Positions 34,663-43,740 are shown, numbered from the stretch's first letter. The stretch: 64,000 bases of DNA from UMGS1590 sp900552455 (GCA_963931105.1 OZ007004.1:1426001-1490000), one strand, 5' to 3'. The notes: generated by a model from the letters alone, not told the origin. Numbers and translations are program-made.

Positions 34663-35453
34663 TGCTGGAGATCGAAAATTTGTCGGTGTCGGCGAAAAAT
34701 GGTCAGACGATCCTGCGAGAGGTTTCGCTTTCTCTCGCACCGGGCGTTTGCTTGGGAGTCACCGGTGCCTCAGGTAGCGGCAAAACGACGCTCATCAGGA
34801 GCATCCTCGGGTTGGATGAGGGGCTCGTTGTCAAAAGCGTTAGACTGCTGCTTGATGGCGAAAACCTCTTCGCCTGCTCTAGGGCGGAGCGACGCGCGTT
34901 CTGCGGACGAACGATTGGCTTCATCCCGCAAAATCCCATGACAGCTTTTTTTCCACACGCGACCATCGCCCGGCAGATGCAGGAAACGGTCATGCTGCAC
35001 CATTTCTGCGACAAACGCCAGGCGCGGGATATTTGCGCCGACGCCCTGCAGCGCGTCCATCTCTCCGACACAGCGCGCGTGCTCGCCGCTCGGCCGAGCG
35101 AACTTTCCGGCGGCATGCTGCAGCGCGTCGCGATGGCGCTCGTTCTCGCTGTCCAGCCGCGCTATCTGCTGGCGGACGAACCGACGAGCGCGCTCGACGC
35201 CGCCAACCGCGAGCAGCTGCTGGCGCTCTTTGAAGCGTATCGGGCGCACGCCGCCATTCTCCTCGTCAGCCACGACACCGTCTGCTTGCGCAGCCTCTGC
35301 GCCGAGATCGTGGTGATGGAGCAGGGCAGAATCAGTGAACGACAGGAAACATCGGCGTTGTTTGCCGCACCGCAGACGGACTGGACAAAACGCTTCGTTC
35401 AGGCTGCGCAGGCACAGGAGAAAGGAGGAAGCACATGGAAAGCCTGGAACTGA
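34662..35453 (+). CDS. Importer ATPase (NikD/OppD type)
   Basis: A 263-aa ABC ATPase: Walker A GASGSGKTTL at about 37-46, Q-loop IGFIPQNPMTAFFP, signature LSGGMLQRVAMA, Walker B YLLADEPTSALD and switch His in VSHDT. The signature GGMLQR is characteristic of the OppD/NikD group. The usual C-terminal oligopeptide extension is short, closer to NikD. Overlaps the next ATPase gene by 19 bp. Confidence 0.88.
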   Translation: MLEIENLSVSAKNGQTILREVSLSLAPGVCLGVTGASGSGKTTLIRSILGLDEGLVVKSVRLLLDGENLFACSRAERRAFCGRTIGFIPQNPMTAFFPHATIARQMQETVMLHHFCDKRQARDICADALQRVHLSDTARVLAARPSELSGGMLQRVAMALVLAVQPRYLLADEPTSALDAANREQLLALFEAYRAHAAILLVSHDTVCLRSLCAEIVVMEQGRISERQETSALFAAPQTDWTKRFVQAAQAQEKGGSTWKAWN

Positions 35454-36148
35454 GAGCTGTTTCCCGCATCTACACAGATGCGCACGGCGCACCGTTTCGT
35501 GCGCTGGATGCCGTGTCGCTCTCCTGGCGGCAGGGGGATGCCATTGCGATCATGGGCGAAAGCGGTAGCGGAAAAAGCACGCTGGCACGCCTGGCGCTAG
35601 GATTGGAACGACCGACGAGCGGCAAGGTGCTGATCGATGGAGAGGACACGACCAACTGGCGCTTTTCACATTGGCGCAAATGGCGGCAGCATTTGCAGGC
35701 TGTGTTTCAAGATGCCAGCGGCACGCTCAATCCGGCCTGGTCCTGCCAGCGCAATGTGGAAGAAGCGCTGCGCAATCTTACGCCGCTTTCGCCCGCCGAC
35801 CGCAGAGAGCGTGTGCGGCTGCTCATGGCGCGTGTTGGCCTCGACGAGCGCCTGCTTAGGGCGCCGGTCCGTCGCCTTTCCGGCGGCGAACAGCGGCGGC
35901 TGGCGCTGGTGCGCGCCCTGGCTGTGGAACCGGCGTTTCTCATCCTCGACGAAGTTACAGCCGGGCTCGATCTGCTTGCCACCGAGGCGGTGCTTGATCT
36001 GCTTGTTGCCTATCGGCGCACAAACGCCTGCGCGCTGCTTGTGATCACCCACGACGACGCTGTCGCTTCCAGGCTTTGCGACACACGCTACACCATCGCC
36101 CGGGGCCATCTTGGCGTAGCGGAGCGGAGCGTCAGTCAGAATCTATAG
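35435..36148 (+). CDS. Importer ATPase (NikE/OppF type)
   Basis: A 237-aa ABC ATPase: Walker A GESGSGKSTL at about 39-48, the OppF-like AVFQDASGTLNPAW after the Q-loop, signature LSGGEQRRLALVRAL, Walker B FLILDEVTAGLD and His in ITHDDA. The usual Pro-Thr of the DEPT motif is Val-Thr here. AAAGGAGG precedes the ATG inside the previous gene. It partners the preceding ATPase to energise the two permeases. Confidence 0.88.
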   Translation: MESLELRAVSRIYTDAHGAPFRALDAVSLSWRQGDAIAIMGESGSGKSTLARLALGLERPTSGKVLIDGEDTTNWRFSHWRKWRQHLQAVFQDASGTLNPAWSCQRNVEEALRNLTPLSPADRRERVRLLMARVGLDERLLRAPVRRLSGGEQRRLALVRALAVEPAFLILDEVTAGLDLLATEAVLDLLVAYRRTNACALLVITHDDAVASRLCDTRYTIARGHLGVAERSVSQNL

Positions 36149-36170
36149 AAAGATAGAAAGGAAGAAAATC

Positions 36171-37802
36171 ATGAAGAAAAATAAGAAATTGATCGCTCTG
36201 TCGACCATTCTCGCCCTCAGCCTAGGCCTTTTCAGCGGCTGTGGCGGCAGTGGAGAAAGCGGCAGTACCACGGCAGAGAGCGACGAAAAGGTGCTCAACA
36301 TCGCGACAATCGGCGAAACGTCCACCCTCTCGCCGCTCTACATGATCGCCGACAACCGCCCAACACAGAAACTCATCTACGAACCCCTCGTGAAATATGT
36401 CGACGGCGAGATCCAGCCGGTGCTTGCGGAAAGCTGGGAAATGAGCGACGATGGCACACAGCTCACCTTCCATCTGCGCCAGGGCGTCACCTTCCACGAC
36501 GGGGAACCGTTCAACGCTGAGGCTGCCATCGCGAACATCGAAAGCTGGCACAGCAATCCATCCATGGGCTCGTTGCCGGGCGTTGTGAATTATACCAATA
36601 TCGAAGCGGTGGACGACTACACCGTGCGGCTCACTTACGACAATCCGTATTTCGCCTACATCAACGACTTCTGCTGGCCGGACGTCTGCACGATGATCTC
36701 GCCGTCGCTCCTGAATGAGGAAGGCGATTATCAGACGGTGAAGGGCTACGCTGGCACCGGTCCATACATTTACGACGAATACACCGCCGGGGAATCCACC
36801 ACCTTCGTGCGCAACGACGATTACTGGGGCGAGGTGCCATATTATGATAAGATTGTTGCGAAATACATTCCTGATAATGCTTCCCGCCTGCAGGCGCTGG
36901 AAACCGGGGAGATCGATCTGATCTATGGCTCTGCGGAGCTGAGCTACGAGGACTATGAGCAGGCACTCGCCGTAGACGGCATCGAAGGAAAATTTGCTCC
37001 GGCCGGCTCGACGGTGCGCAACATCATTCTCAACTTCAACGGCAACCTGTCTGATCTCAGCGTGCGCCAGGCGCTGGCTTGCGCCATCGATAAGGAAGCC
37101 ATCAGCGAAAGCCTGACCAATGGCTATGAGCCGGTGGCCGACACCATTGTTCCGGAAGGCACCCCATATTCGGACATCAAAGGCACCGAAACCTACAGCT
37201 ATGACACCGCCCGCGCCGTCGAGCTGCTGGATGCCGCCGGCTGGACGCTGAACGAGAAAACCGGCATCCGTGAGAAAGACGGTCAGTCGCTGCACCTTGT
37301 CTTCACTATGCCAACTGACGACAGCACCATCGGCGACATTGCGACGCTGATCCAGAGCCAGCTTGCCGAGGTTGGCTTTGACGTGGAAATCAAGAGCATG
37401 GAGAAAATGGAATGGTACGCCAGTTACATGGAAACGGATGGCTGGGATATCACCGCCATGACCGCCGGTTTCTTTAACTACGCCATGCCGCAGTGCTGGT
37501 TCTCTGCCATGCTTTCGCAGGGCATGCCAGAAGACGTGTCGATTCCGCTTTTGGAAAATGCCGATGCCTTCACAGCCGCGCTCGACACCTTCAAAACCAC
37601 GAACGACGAGCAGCTGCTGCGCGATACCTTCGAACTGCTCATCAATACCGACATTGATCAGGTGCTCGGCATCCCGCTGACGCATCAAATGGATATGATT
37701 GTCTACAACACCGATAAAATTTCTGACTACGCATTCAGCAGCGACTACGCTTTTCTCGACGTGAACGACATCACACCGGCTGGTGAAACCGCCAAGAAAT
37801 AA
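36171..37802 (+). CDS. Family 5 solute-binding lipoprotein (NikA/OppA type)
   Basis: A 543-aa extracytoplasmic binding lipoprotein with signal peptide and lipobox LFSGC (Cys24). The family-5 signature region EIQPVLAESWEMSDDGTQLTF and LRQGVTFHDGEPFNAEA follow. Later come VRQALACAIDKEAI and the C-terminal lobe. Similar proteins bind nickel, metallophores or peptides. Translation starts 22 bp after the NikE-type gene with AAAGGAAG, so it is the last gene of the importer operon. An Asp/Glu-rich surface is notable; the ligand is not deducible. Confidence 0.88.
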   Translation: MKKNKKLIALSTILALSLGLFSGCGGSGESGSTTAESDEKVLNIATIGETSTLSPLYMIADNRPTQKLIYEPLVKYVDGEIQPVLAESWEMSDDGTQLTFHLRQGVTFHDGEPFNAEAAIANIESWHSNPSMGSLPGVVNYTNIEAVDDYTVRLTYDNPYFAYINDFCWPDVCTMISPSLLNEEGDYQTVKGYAGTGPYIYDEYTAGESTTFVRNDDYWGEVPYYDKIVAKYIPDNASRLQALETGEIDLIYGSAELSYEDYEQALAVDGIEGKFAPAGSTVRNIILNFNGNLSDLSVRQALACAIDKEAISESLTNGYEPVADTIVPEGTPYSDIKGTETYSYDTARAVELLDAAGWTLNEKTGIREKDGQSLHLVFTMPTDDSTIGDIATLIQSQLAEVGFDVEIKSMEKMEWYASYMETDGWDITAMTAGFFNYAMPQCWFSAMLSQGMPEDVSIPLLENADAFTAALDTFKTTNDEQLLRDTFELLINTDIDQVLGIPLTHQMDMIVYNTDKISDYAFSSDYAFLDVNDITPAGETAKK

Positions 37803-37844
37803 TGAAATCGGAAAATATTGCCACTTGTGACACGCGAATGTAAA

Positions 37845-37896
37845 AACGCCCGCAAGCTGCTGCAACAAACAAATGTTTCAGCTGCTTGCGGGCGTT
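37845..37896. terminator. Bidirectional terminator
   Basis: Arms AACGCCCGCAAGC / GCTTGCGGGCGTT between the converging importer operon and the minus-strand membrane-protein gene. Confidence 0.85.
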
Positions 37897-37903
37897 CTGT
37901 ATT

Positions 37904-38477
37904 TCACCGCAGGTGAAAGCGGCAGCGGAGCTCGCGCAGGCAATCTTTGCGCAGGAAGAGGAGGAAGAGCAGCACGAGGATGAGCGAGAGTGCGGCCATG
38001 AGCACAAAAGAGGCGCGGATGGGGCCGCTTGTGCTGCAGGCGCCGGTGAGTGCGCGCGCCAGCGCGACGATGAGCAGCCAGAGAAAGGGAAAAAGATTTT
38101 CGCGCTGTCTGCGGAAGTCGCTGAAGAAAAGCGCGGCGGAGAGCACGATGCCGCAACAAAGCAGCACGGATGTGGCGACGCCGGCCCAGCCGGGATAGAG
38201 CAGGTCGATGAGGATGAAGAGGATGCTCAGGAGGATGATGGCTTTGATGGTCTGGCTGATGCGGTTGTATTCCAGCAGATCCGGCGAAACGACCATGGTG
38301 TGGAGGGTGAAAAAGCCAATGATGACGATGAGGCACCAGGGCGCTCCGCCGCTGGCGAAATTAACGATGATGCTAAGGATGACGCAGGTGACGAAGATCC
38401 TGTTGAGAACGTAGGCGAGATGCTGGCGGCGGCGCTGCTTTTTTGTGATCGGTGGATAGAGGGGGGTTATTCTCCAT
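37904..38477 (-). pseudogene. Membrane protein (DUF6320-like) with a frameshift in a C6 run
   Basis: A ribosome site (AAAGGAG) sits 8 nt before the ATG at 38477, which overlaps the acyltransferase stop. From this ATG the frame reads MENNPPLSTD and ends after about 35 codons. Removing one base from the run of six G at 38461-38466 (C on the coding strand) gives MENNPLYPPITKKQ, joined to a long membrane protein with five or so helices (about 185 aa), matching the membrane part of DUF6320 proteins that usually accompany such acyltransferases. It is either a phase-variable or decayed gene, or a sequence error. The N-terminal zinc ribbon of DUF6320 is absent. Confidence 0.65.
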
Positions 38478-39966
38478 AAAGCGGGCTCCTTTCCAGCGAA
38501 AACGGGATGCCGTCGGCGCGGAGCAGCGCGACGAGGCTGTCCTCGAATGTGGTGTCGGTGGTTGTTTTGGTGATGGTGAGGGTGGCGGTGCCGCCGTAGG
38601 TGACGAGCATGCTGCGTGCGCGTTGCAGGATGCTTGGACCGATGACGGCGTCGATGCTGCGCACATGGCGCGCGAGATCTGGCGGCAGCTGGATGATGCC
38701 GAGATTGGAGAGGATGCCACTGTAGAGGCGGTCGCTGACGAAGCCGTAGCTGTGTTGGAAGACGGGCTTTTTGACGACGAGGGGGATCGGTGCGACGAGC
38801 TCGATGATGCCGGTGATGGCGCTGGCGGCGTCGGTCATGGCGGATTTGCTGGCTTTCTGGCGCAGCTGGGCGTCGATGCGCGAGCAGAGAGCGGCTGGAG
38901 TATCGATGGCGCTCAGAGGGAGCCCGATGCCGCAGGGAAGAACGAAATTGCGCAGCGTTGGCGAGGGAAAATATTTGCGCAGATCGACGGGCACCTGGAA
39001 ATTGAGATAGCCCTGGGGTTCTGTCACGGCGGCTTTGCCGGCGACGAAGAAAAGCGCGAGCATGTAGGCGGTGACGCTGACGCCTGCGCGTTCTGCGACG
39101 GCTTTGAGGGCGCCAGCGTTCATCTGCAGATGGAGGATCTGACAGGGCTTTGTGCGCGTGAGCACGCCGCCGAATTGCAGCGCTGGCTTTGCGGCGCCGG
39201 GAAGACCGAAGCGTTTTCCGGGGATGCGGAGGAACGCATTTTCCAGCTCGGCCTCTGGCGGCGGTTCGAGAATGTCGGGAATGCGCGGATCGGGCGCGAT
39301 CTGCTCCCCGCAGAGGCGCAGATATTCGCTGACGAGGGCGGTGAGAAAGCGCATGCCACCGAGGGCGTCGCAGAGCACGTGGAAAAATTCGACGCTGATG
39401 CGGTTTTCATAATAGAGCACGCGGAAGGATTGCGCGCCGCTACGGGAGATCTTGATCGGCTGGCAGGGAATGGTGCGCTCTGGCTCTGCGCTGTAGCGGC
39501 GCGTGGTGGCGTCGAGATAATGCCAGAAGACGCCTTTTTTCAGCGTGGCGGTGTAGGCGGGGAAGCGCTGCACGGTGAAATTCAGCGCCATTTGCAAAAG
39601 CGCTGGCACGATGGGGTGTTGCAGCGTGGCGGAGAGCCGGAAAACGGACATGCGCCCGCGCTCCATGGAGAGGGGGTAGAGCTTGGCGGCGTCGTCCAGC
39701 GGCAACCAGCGGCGCGAGGGTTTTTCGTAGAAATGGCCGAGCCGGCAGGGATCGAGGCGCGCGAGCATTTGCGAGAGCGCAAGTCCCTGTCTGGTGTAAT
39801 GCTCCAGGGCCTGCTCAAAATCCCGCCAGAGACGGCGCTTGTCGCTGTGGTTCAGCCGACAGCGTCTGTCGAAAACGTCGTAAAACCGTCGCAGCTGCTC
39901 AGCCTGGGTTTCGTCGGGCTGGCGGCGGATGAGTTCTGTGTAGAAAGCACTGCAAATGGTGTGCAT
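38467..39966 (-). CDS. Condensation/alcohol-acetyltransferase-like protein
   Basis: A 499-aa protein with the fold signature of CoA-dependent acyltransferases and condensation domains. The expected HHxxxDG motif appears as FFHVLCDALGG at about residues 205-215, so the first His is Phe. A second conserved part is VPVDLRKYFPSPTLRNFV. Similar genes in clostridia are annotated alcohol acetyltransferase and stand next to a DUF6320 membrane protein, as here. The substrate is unknown; cell-envelope or lipid acylation is possible. Single cistron with its coupled partner; the promoter region lies at 39967-40080. Confidence 0.7.
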   Translation of the reverse strand: MHTICSAFYTELIRRQPDETQAEQLRRFYDVFDRRCRLNHSDKRRLWRDFEQALEHYTRQGLALSQMLARLDPCRLGHFYEKPSRRWLPLDDAAKLYPLSMERGRMSVFRLSATLQHPIVPALLQMALNFTVQRFPAYTATLKKGVFWHYLDATTRRYSAEPERTIPCQPIKISRSGAQSFRVLYYENRISVEFFHVLCDALGGMRFLTALVSEYLRLCGEQIAPDPRIPDILEPPPEAELENAFLRIPGKRFGLPGAAKPALQFGGVLTRTKPCQILHLQMNAGALKAVAERAGVSVTAYMLALFFVAGKAAVTEPQGYLNFQVPVDLRKYFPSPTLRNFVLPCGIGLPLSAIDTPAALCSRIDAQLRQKASKSAMTDAASAITGIIELVAPIPLVVKKPVFQHSYGFVSDRLYSGILSNLGIIQLPPDLARHVRSIDAVIGPSILQRARSMLVTYGGTATLTITKTTTDTTFEDSLVALLRADGIPFSLERSPLYGE

Positions 39967-40118
39967 CGATCGTCCCCCTCTGATGTATCGTCGTGTGTGC
40001 TTCCAGATAAATCCATAGTAGCATAGCGAAAAAACGTGGTCAAGCGCGCTGTGCGCTGGCAGAAAATTTTTGTGAGCGCGCTATGGTTGCAATTTTTTGA
40101 AAAATCTTCTATTTGCGG

Positions 40119-40148
40119 TTGACAGATGTCCGCTGGCTGTGCTATCAT
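40119..40148 (+). promoter_or_regulatory. Promoter of the trpBA operon
   Basis: TTGACA (40119-40124), 18-bp spacer, TATCAT (40143-40148); start expected near 40155, leading into the T-box leader. Confidence 0.75.
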
Positions 40149-40154
40149 GCAGAA

Positions 40155-40448
40155 AATCAAATAACACCAAACCGTTGAAGCGGAGATAACGGCGATGATG
40201 CCTGTACAGAGATCCCGTGTTGCTGAGAGTCGGGAGAGAAACAAGTCGTCAAATGGACCGCTGAGGGTGCAGTCAAATGCGCGAGGGAATCGCGCAGAGT
40301 ATTCTGCAACGTGTGGGCATACGTCAGTTGCCGGAGATATGATGGTATCTCGCTAAGGGCGCGCACAAGTGGCGCGAATTCAAGGTGGCACCGCGGATAA
40401 AGACTATTCGTCCTTGACAGATGTTGTTTTCTGTCGGGGGCTTTTTTA
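40155..40448 (+). promoter_or_regulatory. T-box riboswitch, probably tryptophan-specific
   Basis: A ~290-nt leader. The T-box core AAGGTGGCACCGCG (40382-40395) is present; it normally pairs with the tRNA acceptor end in the antiterminator. The competing terminator CCTTGACAGA / TCTGTCGGGG followed by CTTTTTTA ends at about 40448. In Stem I, a TGG triplet at 40254-40256 followed by ACC is the likely specifier (Trp codon), consistent with the trpBA genes below. Uncharged tRNA-Trp should allow read-through. Confidence 0.88.
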
Positions 40449-40494
40449 TTGGCCGTTGGCAGATGTGCAGAAGAACCACAAAGGAGAGATTACA

Positions 40495-41685
40495 ATGACC
40501 AACCCAAACGGACGCTTTGGCATCCACGGCGGCCAGTATGTACCAGAGGCGCTGATGGGCGCGCTCGAAGAAGTTTCGGCTGCTTACGACCATTACAAAA
40601 ACGATCCAGAATTCAAGGCAGAGCTGGCTGCGCTGTTCAATGATTACGCCGGCCGACCATCGCGGCTGTATTTCGCAGAAAAAATGACGCGCGATCTTGG
40701 CGGCGCGAAGATCTATCTCAAGCGCGAGGATCTCAACCACACCGGCGCGCATAAGATCAACAACGTGCTCGGACAGGCGCTGCTCGCGAAAAAGATGGGC
40801 AAAACGCGGCTCATCGCCGAGACCGGCGCTGGTCAGCACGGCGTGGCGACAGCGACCGCTGCAGCGCTCATGGGCATGGACTGCGTTGTCTACATGGGGA
40901 AGGAAGACACTGAGCGCCAGGCTCTGAACGTTTATCGCATGCGCCTTTTGGGCGCAGAGGTTGTGGCTGTTGAAAGCGGCACAGCGACGCTCAAGGACGC
41001 CGTCAACGAAGCGATGCGCGCATGGGGCGAAGATCTGGAAGCGAGCCATTATTGTCTCGGCTCCGCCGTCGGTCCGCATCCGTTCCCAGTAATGGTGCGC
41101 GATTTTCAGGCTGTGATCTCTGAGGAGATCCGCGCGCAGATCCTCGAGAAAGAGGGCCGTTTGCCGGATGCTGTGCTGGCCTGCGTGGGCGGTGGCTCCA
41201 ATGCCATCGGCACATTCTATCATTTCATCGGCGACGAGGGCGTGCGCCTGATCGGCTGTGAAGCGGCTGGTCGCGGCATTGACACCTCCGAGACAGCAGC
41301 CAGTGTCAACACCGGACGCGTCGGAATTTTCCACGGCATGAAATCCTATTTCTGCCAGAACGACGACGGCCAGATCGCGCCAGTTTATTCGATCTCCGCC
41401 GGTCTCGATTATCCAGGCGTTGGGCCGGAGCACGCTGCGCTCTACGACAGCGGCCGCGCTGAGTATGTGCCAGTCACCGACGACGAAGCCGTCGACGCTT
41501 TTGAATATCTGGCGCGGATGGAAGGCATCATCCCAGCCATCGAATCGGCACACGCCGTTGCCCATGCGCGCAAGCTGGCGCCGACGATGTCTCCGGAGCA
41601 GATCATCATTATCACCGTTTCCGGTCGCGGCGACAAAGATTGCGCGGCCATCGCACGATACAGAGGAGAGGATATCCATGAATAA
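40495..41685 (+). CDS. trpB: Tryptophan synthase beta chain
   Basis: A 396-aa PLP enzyme joining indole and serine to tryptophan. The Schiff-base lysine lies in HTGAHKINNVLGQ (Lys at about residue 84), the catalytic Glu in LIAETGAGQHG, and the phosphate-binding loop in GGGSNAIG. All are intact and length is normal. The start is the ATG after AAAGGAGAG; upstream in-frame sequence belongs to the T-box terminator. It overlaps trpA by 8 bp. No other trp genes are in the window, so this may be an indole-salvage operon. Confidence 0.96.
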   Translation: MTNPNGRFGIHGGQYVPEALMGALEEVSAAYDHYKNDPEFKAELAALFNDYAGRPSRLYFAEKMTRDLGGAKIYLKREDLNHTGAHKINNVLGQALLAKKMGKTRLIAETGAGQHGVATATAAALMGMDCVVYMGKEDTERQALNVYRMRLLGAEVVAVESGTATLKDAVNEAMRAWGEDLEASHYCLGSAVGPHPFPVMVRDFQAVISEEIRAQILEKEGRLPDAVLACVGGGSNAIGTFYHFIGDEGVRLIGCEAAGRGIDTSETAASVNTGRVGIFHGMKSYFCQNDDGQIAPVYSISAGLDYPGVGPEHAALYDSGRAEYVPVTDDEAVDAFEYLARMEGIIPAIESAHAVAHARKLAPTMSPEQIIIITVSGRGDKDCAAIARYRGEDIHE

Positions 41686-42436
41686 GCTTGAACATGCATT
41701 TGCAGACGGCAAAGCCCTACTGCCATTTATCACTTGTGGCGATCCAGATCTTGAGACCACAGCTGCCATCGTACGCGCAATGAGCGCAGCTGGCGCTGGC
41801 GCCGTGATCCTGGGCATTCCGTTCTCCGATCCGACCGCCGAAGGACCGCTTGTGCAGGAAGCGAACCTGCGCGCCTTCGCAGCCGGCGTATCGACCGATG
41901 GCGTTTTTGATCTCGTGCGGGAACTGCGTAGCGATGTGAGCTTGCCGTTCGTTTTCATGACCTACGCCAACGTGATCTTTTCTTATAAAGGAAAGGATGG
42001 GATCGGAGCAGAAGCCTTCATCCGCACCTGCAGCGCGATCGGCGTCGACGGGCTCATCGTCTGCGACCTGCCTTACGAGGAAAAGGAAGAATTCCTGCCG
42101 CTTTGCCGCGAAAACGGCGTCGCGCTGATCTCGCAGATCGCGCCCGCTTCCGACGAACGCATCGCTAAGATCGCCAGCGACGCCGAAGGATTTCTCTACG
42201 TCATCCCTGGTGAAGATCCAGCAGCGCTCATCGCGACAGCGCGCGCGCATACCAAGCTACCGTGCATCCTCGCCCTCGCAGCGCCAGAGAGCGACGACCT
42301 TCGCCAGGCAGCAGCGCTGGCCGACGGCGTTCTCGTCGAGATCGCATTCGTCCGCAGCATCGCCGCGCACGGCAAAGACGCCGCACCATACACCGCTAGC
42401 CTCGTGCGAGAGATGAAGACAGCGCTGGAAGGATAA
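41678..42436 (+). CDS. trpA: Tryptophan synthase alpha chain, catalytically degenerate
   Basis: A 252-aa TrpA-fold protein (E. coli TrpA is 268). The family core GIPFSDPTAEGP and PFVFMTYANVIFSY is clear. However, the general-acid/base Glu49 equivalent is Ile44 (AVILGIPF), Asp60 is Glu55, loop 6 (SRAGVTG) is replaced by IPGED, the phosphate loop GFGIS by LAAPE, and GSAIV by VEIAFV. Indole-glycerol-phosphate cleavage therefore looks lost, while the interface with TrpB may remain. It overlaps trpB, so equal synthesis is preserved. Probable role: allosteric partner or indole channel for TrpB. Confidence 0.88.
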   Translation: MNKLEHAFADGKALLPFITCGDPDLETTAAIVRAMSAAGAGAVILGIPFSDPTAEGPLVQEANLRAFAAGVSTDGVFDLVRELRSDVSLPFVFMTYANVIFSYKGKDGIGAEAFIRTCSAIGVDGLIVCDLPYEEKEEFLPLCRENGVALISQIAPASDERIAKIASDAEGFLYVIPGEDPAALIATARAHTKLPCILALAAPESDDLRQAAALADGVLVEIAFVRSIAAHGKDAAPYTASLVREMKTALEG

Positions 42437-42452
42437 ACCATAATATATTGAA

Positions 42453-42489
42453 AACAACGCCTGTGCCATTGATCGGCACAGGCGTTGTT
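42453..42489. terminator. Bidirectional terminator
   Basis: Perfect 15-bp stem AACAACGCCTGTGCC / GGCACAGGCGTTGTT between the convergent trpA and tmcAL genes. Confidence 0.9.
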
Positions 42490-42492
42490 GCG

Positions 42493-43665
42493 TTATGAAC
42501 GGATAAAGCGCGGAGGCTCGTAGTAATCGCGGGCTGGGCGTTTTTCGCAGAGGATATCGGCGAGGGTTTGGCGGTGGATATCGGCCAGGAGCAGCGCGCG
42601 ATCTTCCGGTACGAGCTGATACTGGTCGCGACCGACGTTAACGATCAGCGGAACGCCGCTGGTGCGATTTTTGAGCAGCGCGCGGCCGCGCGGTGAGGCA
42701 CCGAGCAGTCGCACGAAGGGCGGCGATTCTGGCGCAGGCGGCAGCGGCGAGAGCAGCGCGAGGAGCAGCCGACGCACGCGGCTGCGGCTGTAGTGGCGCG
42801 TTTGCGCGCGGGTGATGAGATCGTCGTAGCTTTCTGCTTCACGCACAGCAGCGAGCAGCCGTGGCGCCCAGCCGTCGCGAATGGTTAGACGTTTCGCGAG
42901 ATCTTCCGGCTCAAGCGAAGCGCAGAGCACCTGCAGCGCGGTGAGCAGTTTCTCTTCATTCGCTGGTTGCCAGTCGTTCGCCAGCGCGCAGCGCATGATC
43001 GCAAGACTTGTCTGTGGCAGATAGTCGGCGATGTCGTTGAGACGATCCGGTAGATGTGAGCGGATCGCTGAAGCGCTCATCGTTTGCGTAGCGGCTTCGC
43101 TGGCATCGTGGGCCACGCTGCGCTGCACCAGCTGCATCGGAATCTCTCGCGGCAGGCTCATGCGGTACCACAGCGCGAGACGATCGTTCGGCGTGTTTTT
43201 GTCAGAGCAGAAGCCAGCTGCACGCAGAAATTCTTGTGAAGCCTGGGCATAGTTCATTCCGTTTTCGCCAGCAGTGCGCATCGCCAGATCAAATTCTCGC
43301 TGGTGCGCGCGCAGATAATCTGCCTGAGCGGTGAGCGCTGCCAGATCTCCCGACTCGCTGCCACAGTAAAGCCCATCCAGCGGCGCAAAAGCCAGCAGAG
43401 TTGCCACGCCACCGCGCGCGAATCCTTCCAGGCTCGCCGTCGCGTACACCTGTGGCAACTCCAAAACCACATCCACCCCAGCCGCCAGCGCCATCTCTGC
43501 CCGCAGCCATTTGTCAAAGCAGCTGACCTCGCCGCGCTGACAAAAAGCCCCGCTCATCACAGAAATGATGACCACTTCTGGACGATCTGCACGGATCTGA
43601 TTCACCAATCGCTGGTGCCCATTATGAAACGGATTCCATTCCGCCACGATGCCGATGGTTGTCAT
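42493..43665 (-). CDS. tmcAL: tRNA(Met) cytidine acetate ligase
   Basis: A 390-aa nucleotidyltransferase-like enzyme that makes N4-acetylcytidine at the wobble base of elongator tRNA-Met using acetate and ATP. The N-terminal motif GIVAEWNPFHNGH carries the HxGH-type site. MSGAFCQRGE and LELPQVYATASLEGFARGG follow, matching the family; MSASAIRSHL and a C-terminal Arg-rich region complete it. Length is typical. Minus-strand promoter TGTACA-17-TATACT lies at 43704-43732. Single gene. Confidence 0.9.
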   Translation of the reverse strand: MTTIGIVAEWNPFHNGHQRLVNQIRADRPEVVIISVMSGAFCQRGEVSCFDKWLRAEMALAAGVDVVLELPQVYATASLEGFARGGVATLLAFAPLDGLYCGSESGDLAALTAQADYLRAHQREFDLAMRTAGENGMNYAQASQEFLRAAGFCSDKNTPNDRLALWYRMSLPREIPMQLVQRSVAHDASEAATQTMSASAIRSHLPDRLNDIADYLPQTSLAIMRCALANDWQPANEEKLLTALQVLCASLEPEDLAKRLTIRDGWAPRLLAAVREAESYDDLITRAQTRHYSRSRVRRLLLALLSPLPPAPESPPFVRLLGASPRGRALLKNRTSGVPLIVNVGRDQYQLVPEDRALLLADIHRQTLADILCEKRPARDYYEPPRFIRS

Positions 43666-43703
43666 AGTGCGCGCTCCTTTCGTTGAATAATGATCATAAA
43701 TTT

Positions 43704-43732
43704 AGTATAGCAAAGGAAATGAAAGGTGTACA
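43704..43732 (-). promoter_or_regulatory. Promoter of tmcAL
   Basis: On the minus strand TGTACA (43727-43732), 17-bp spacer, TATACT (43704-43709). Confidence 0.6.
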
Positions 43733-43740
43733 GAGGGGCT

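Noticed and set aside
36222..37868. 548-codon minus-strand frame opposite the binding lipoprotein
   Set aside because: Shadow frame; the lipobox and family-5 binding-protein motifs are on the plus strand.
38452..40026. 524-codon open frame on the plus strand opposite the acyltransferase-like gene
   Set aside because: Shadow of the minus-strand gene, with biased Gly/Asp/Glu composition and no initiation signal.
40324..41958. 544-codon minus-strand frame across the T-box and trpBA
   Set aside because: Shadow of trpB/trpA; covers an untranslated riboswitch and has no start signals.
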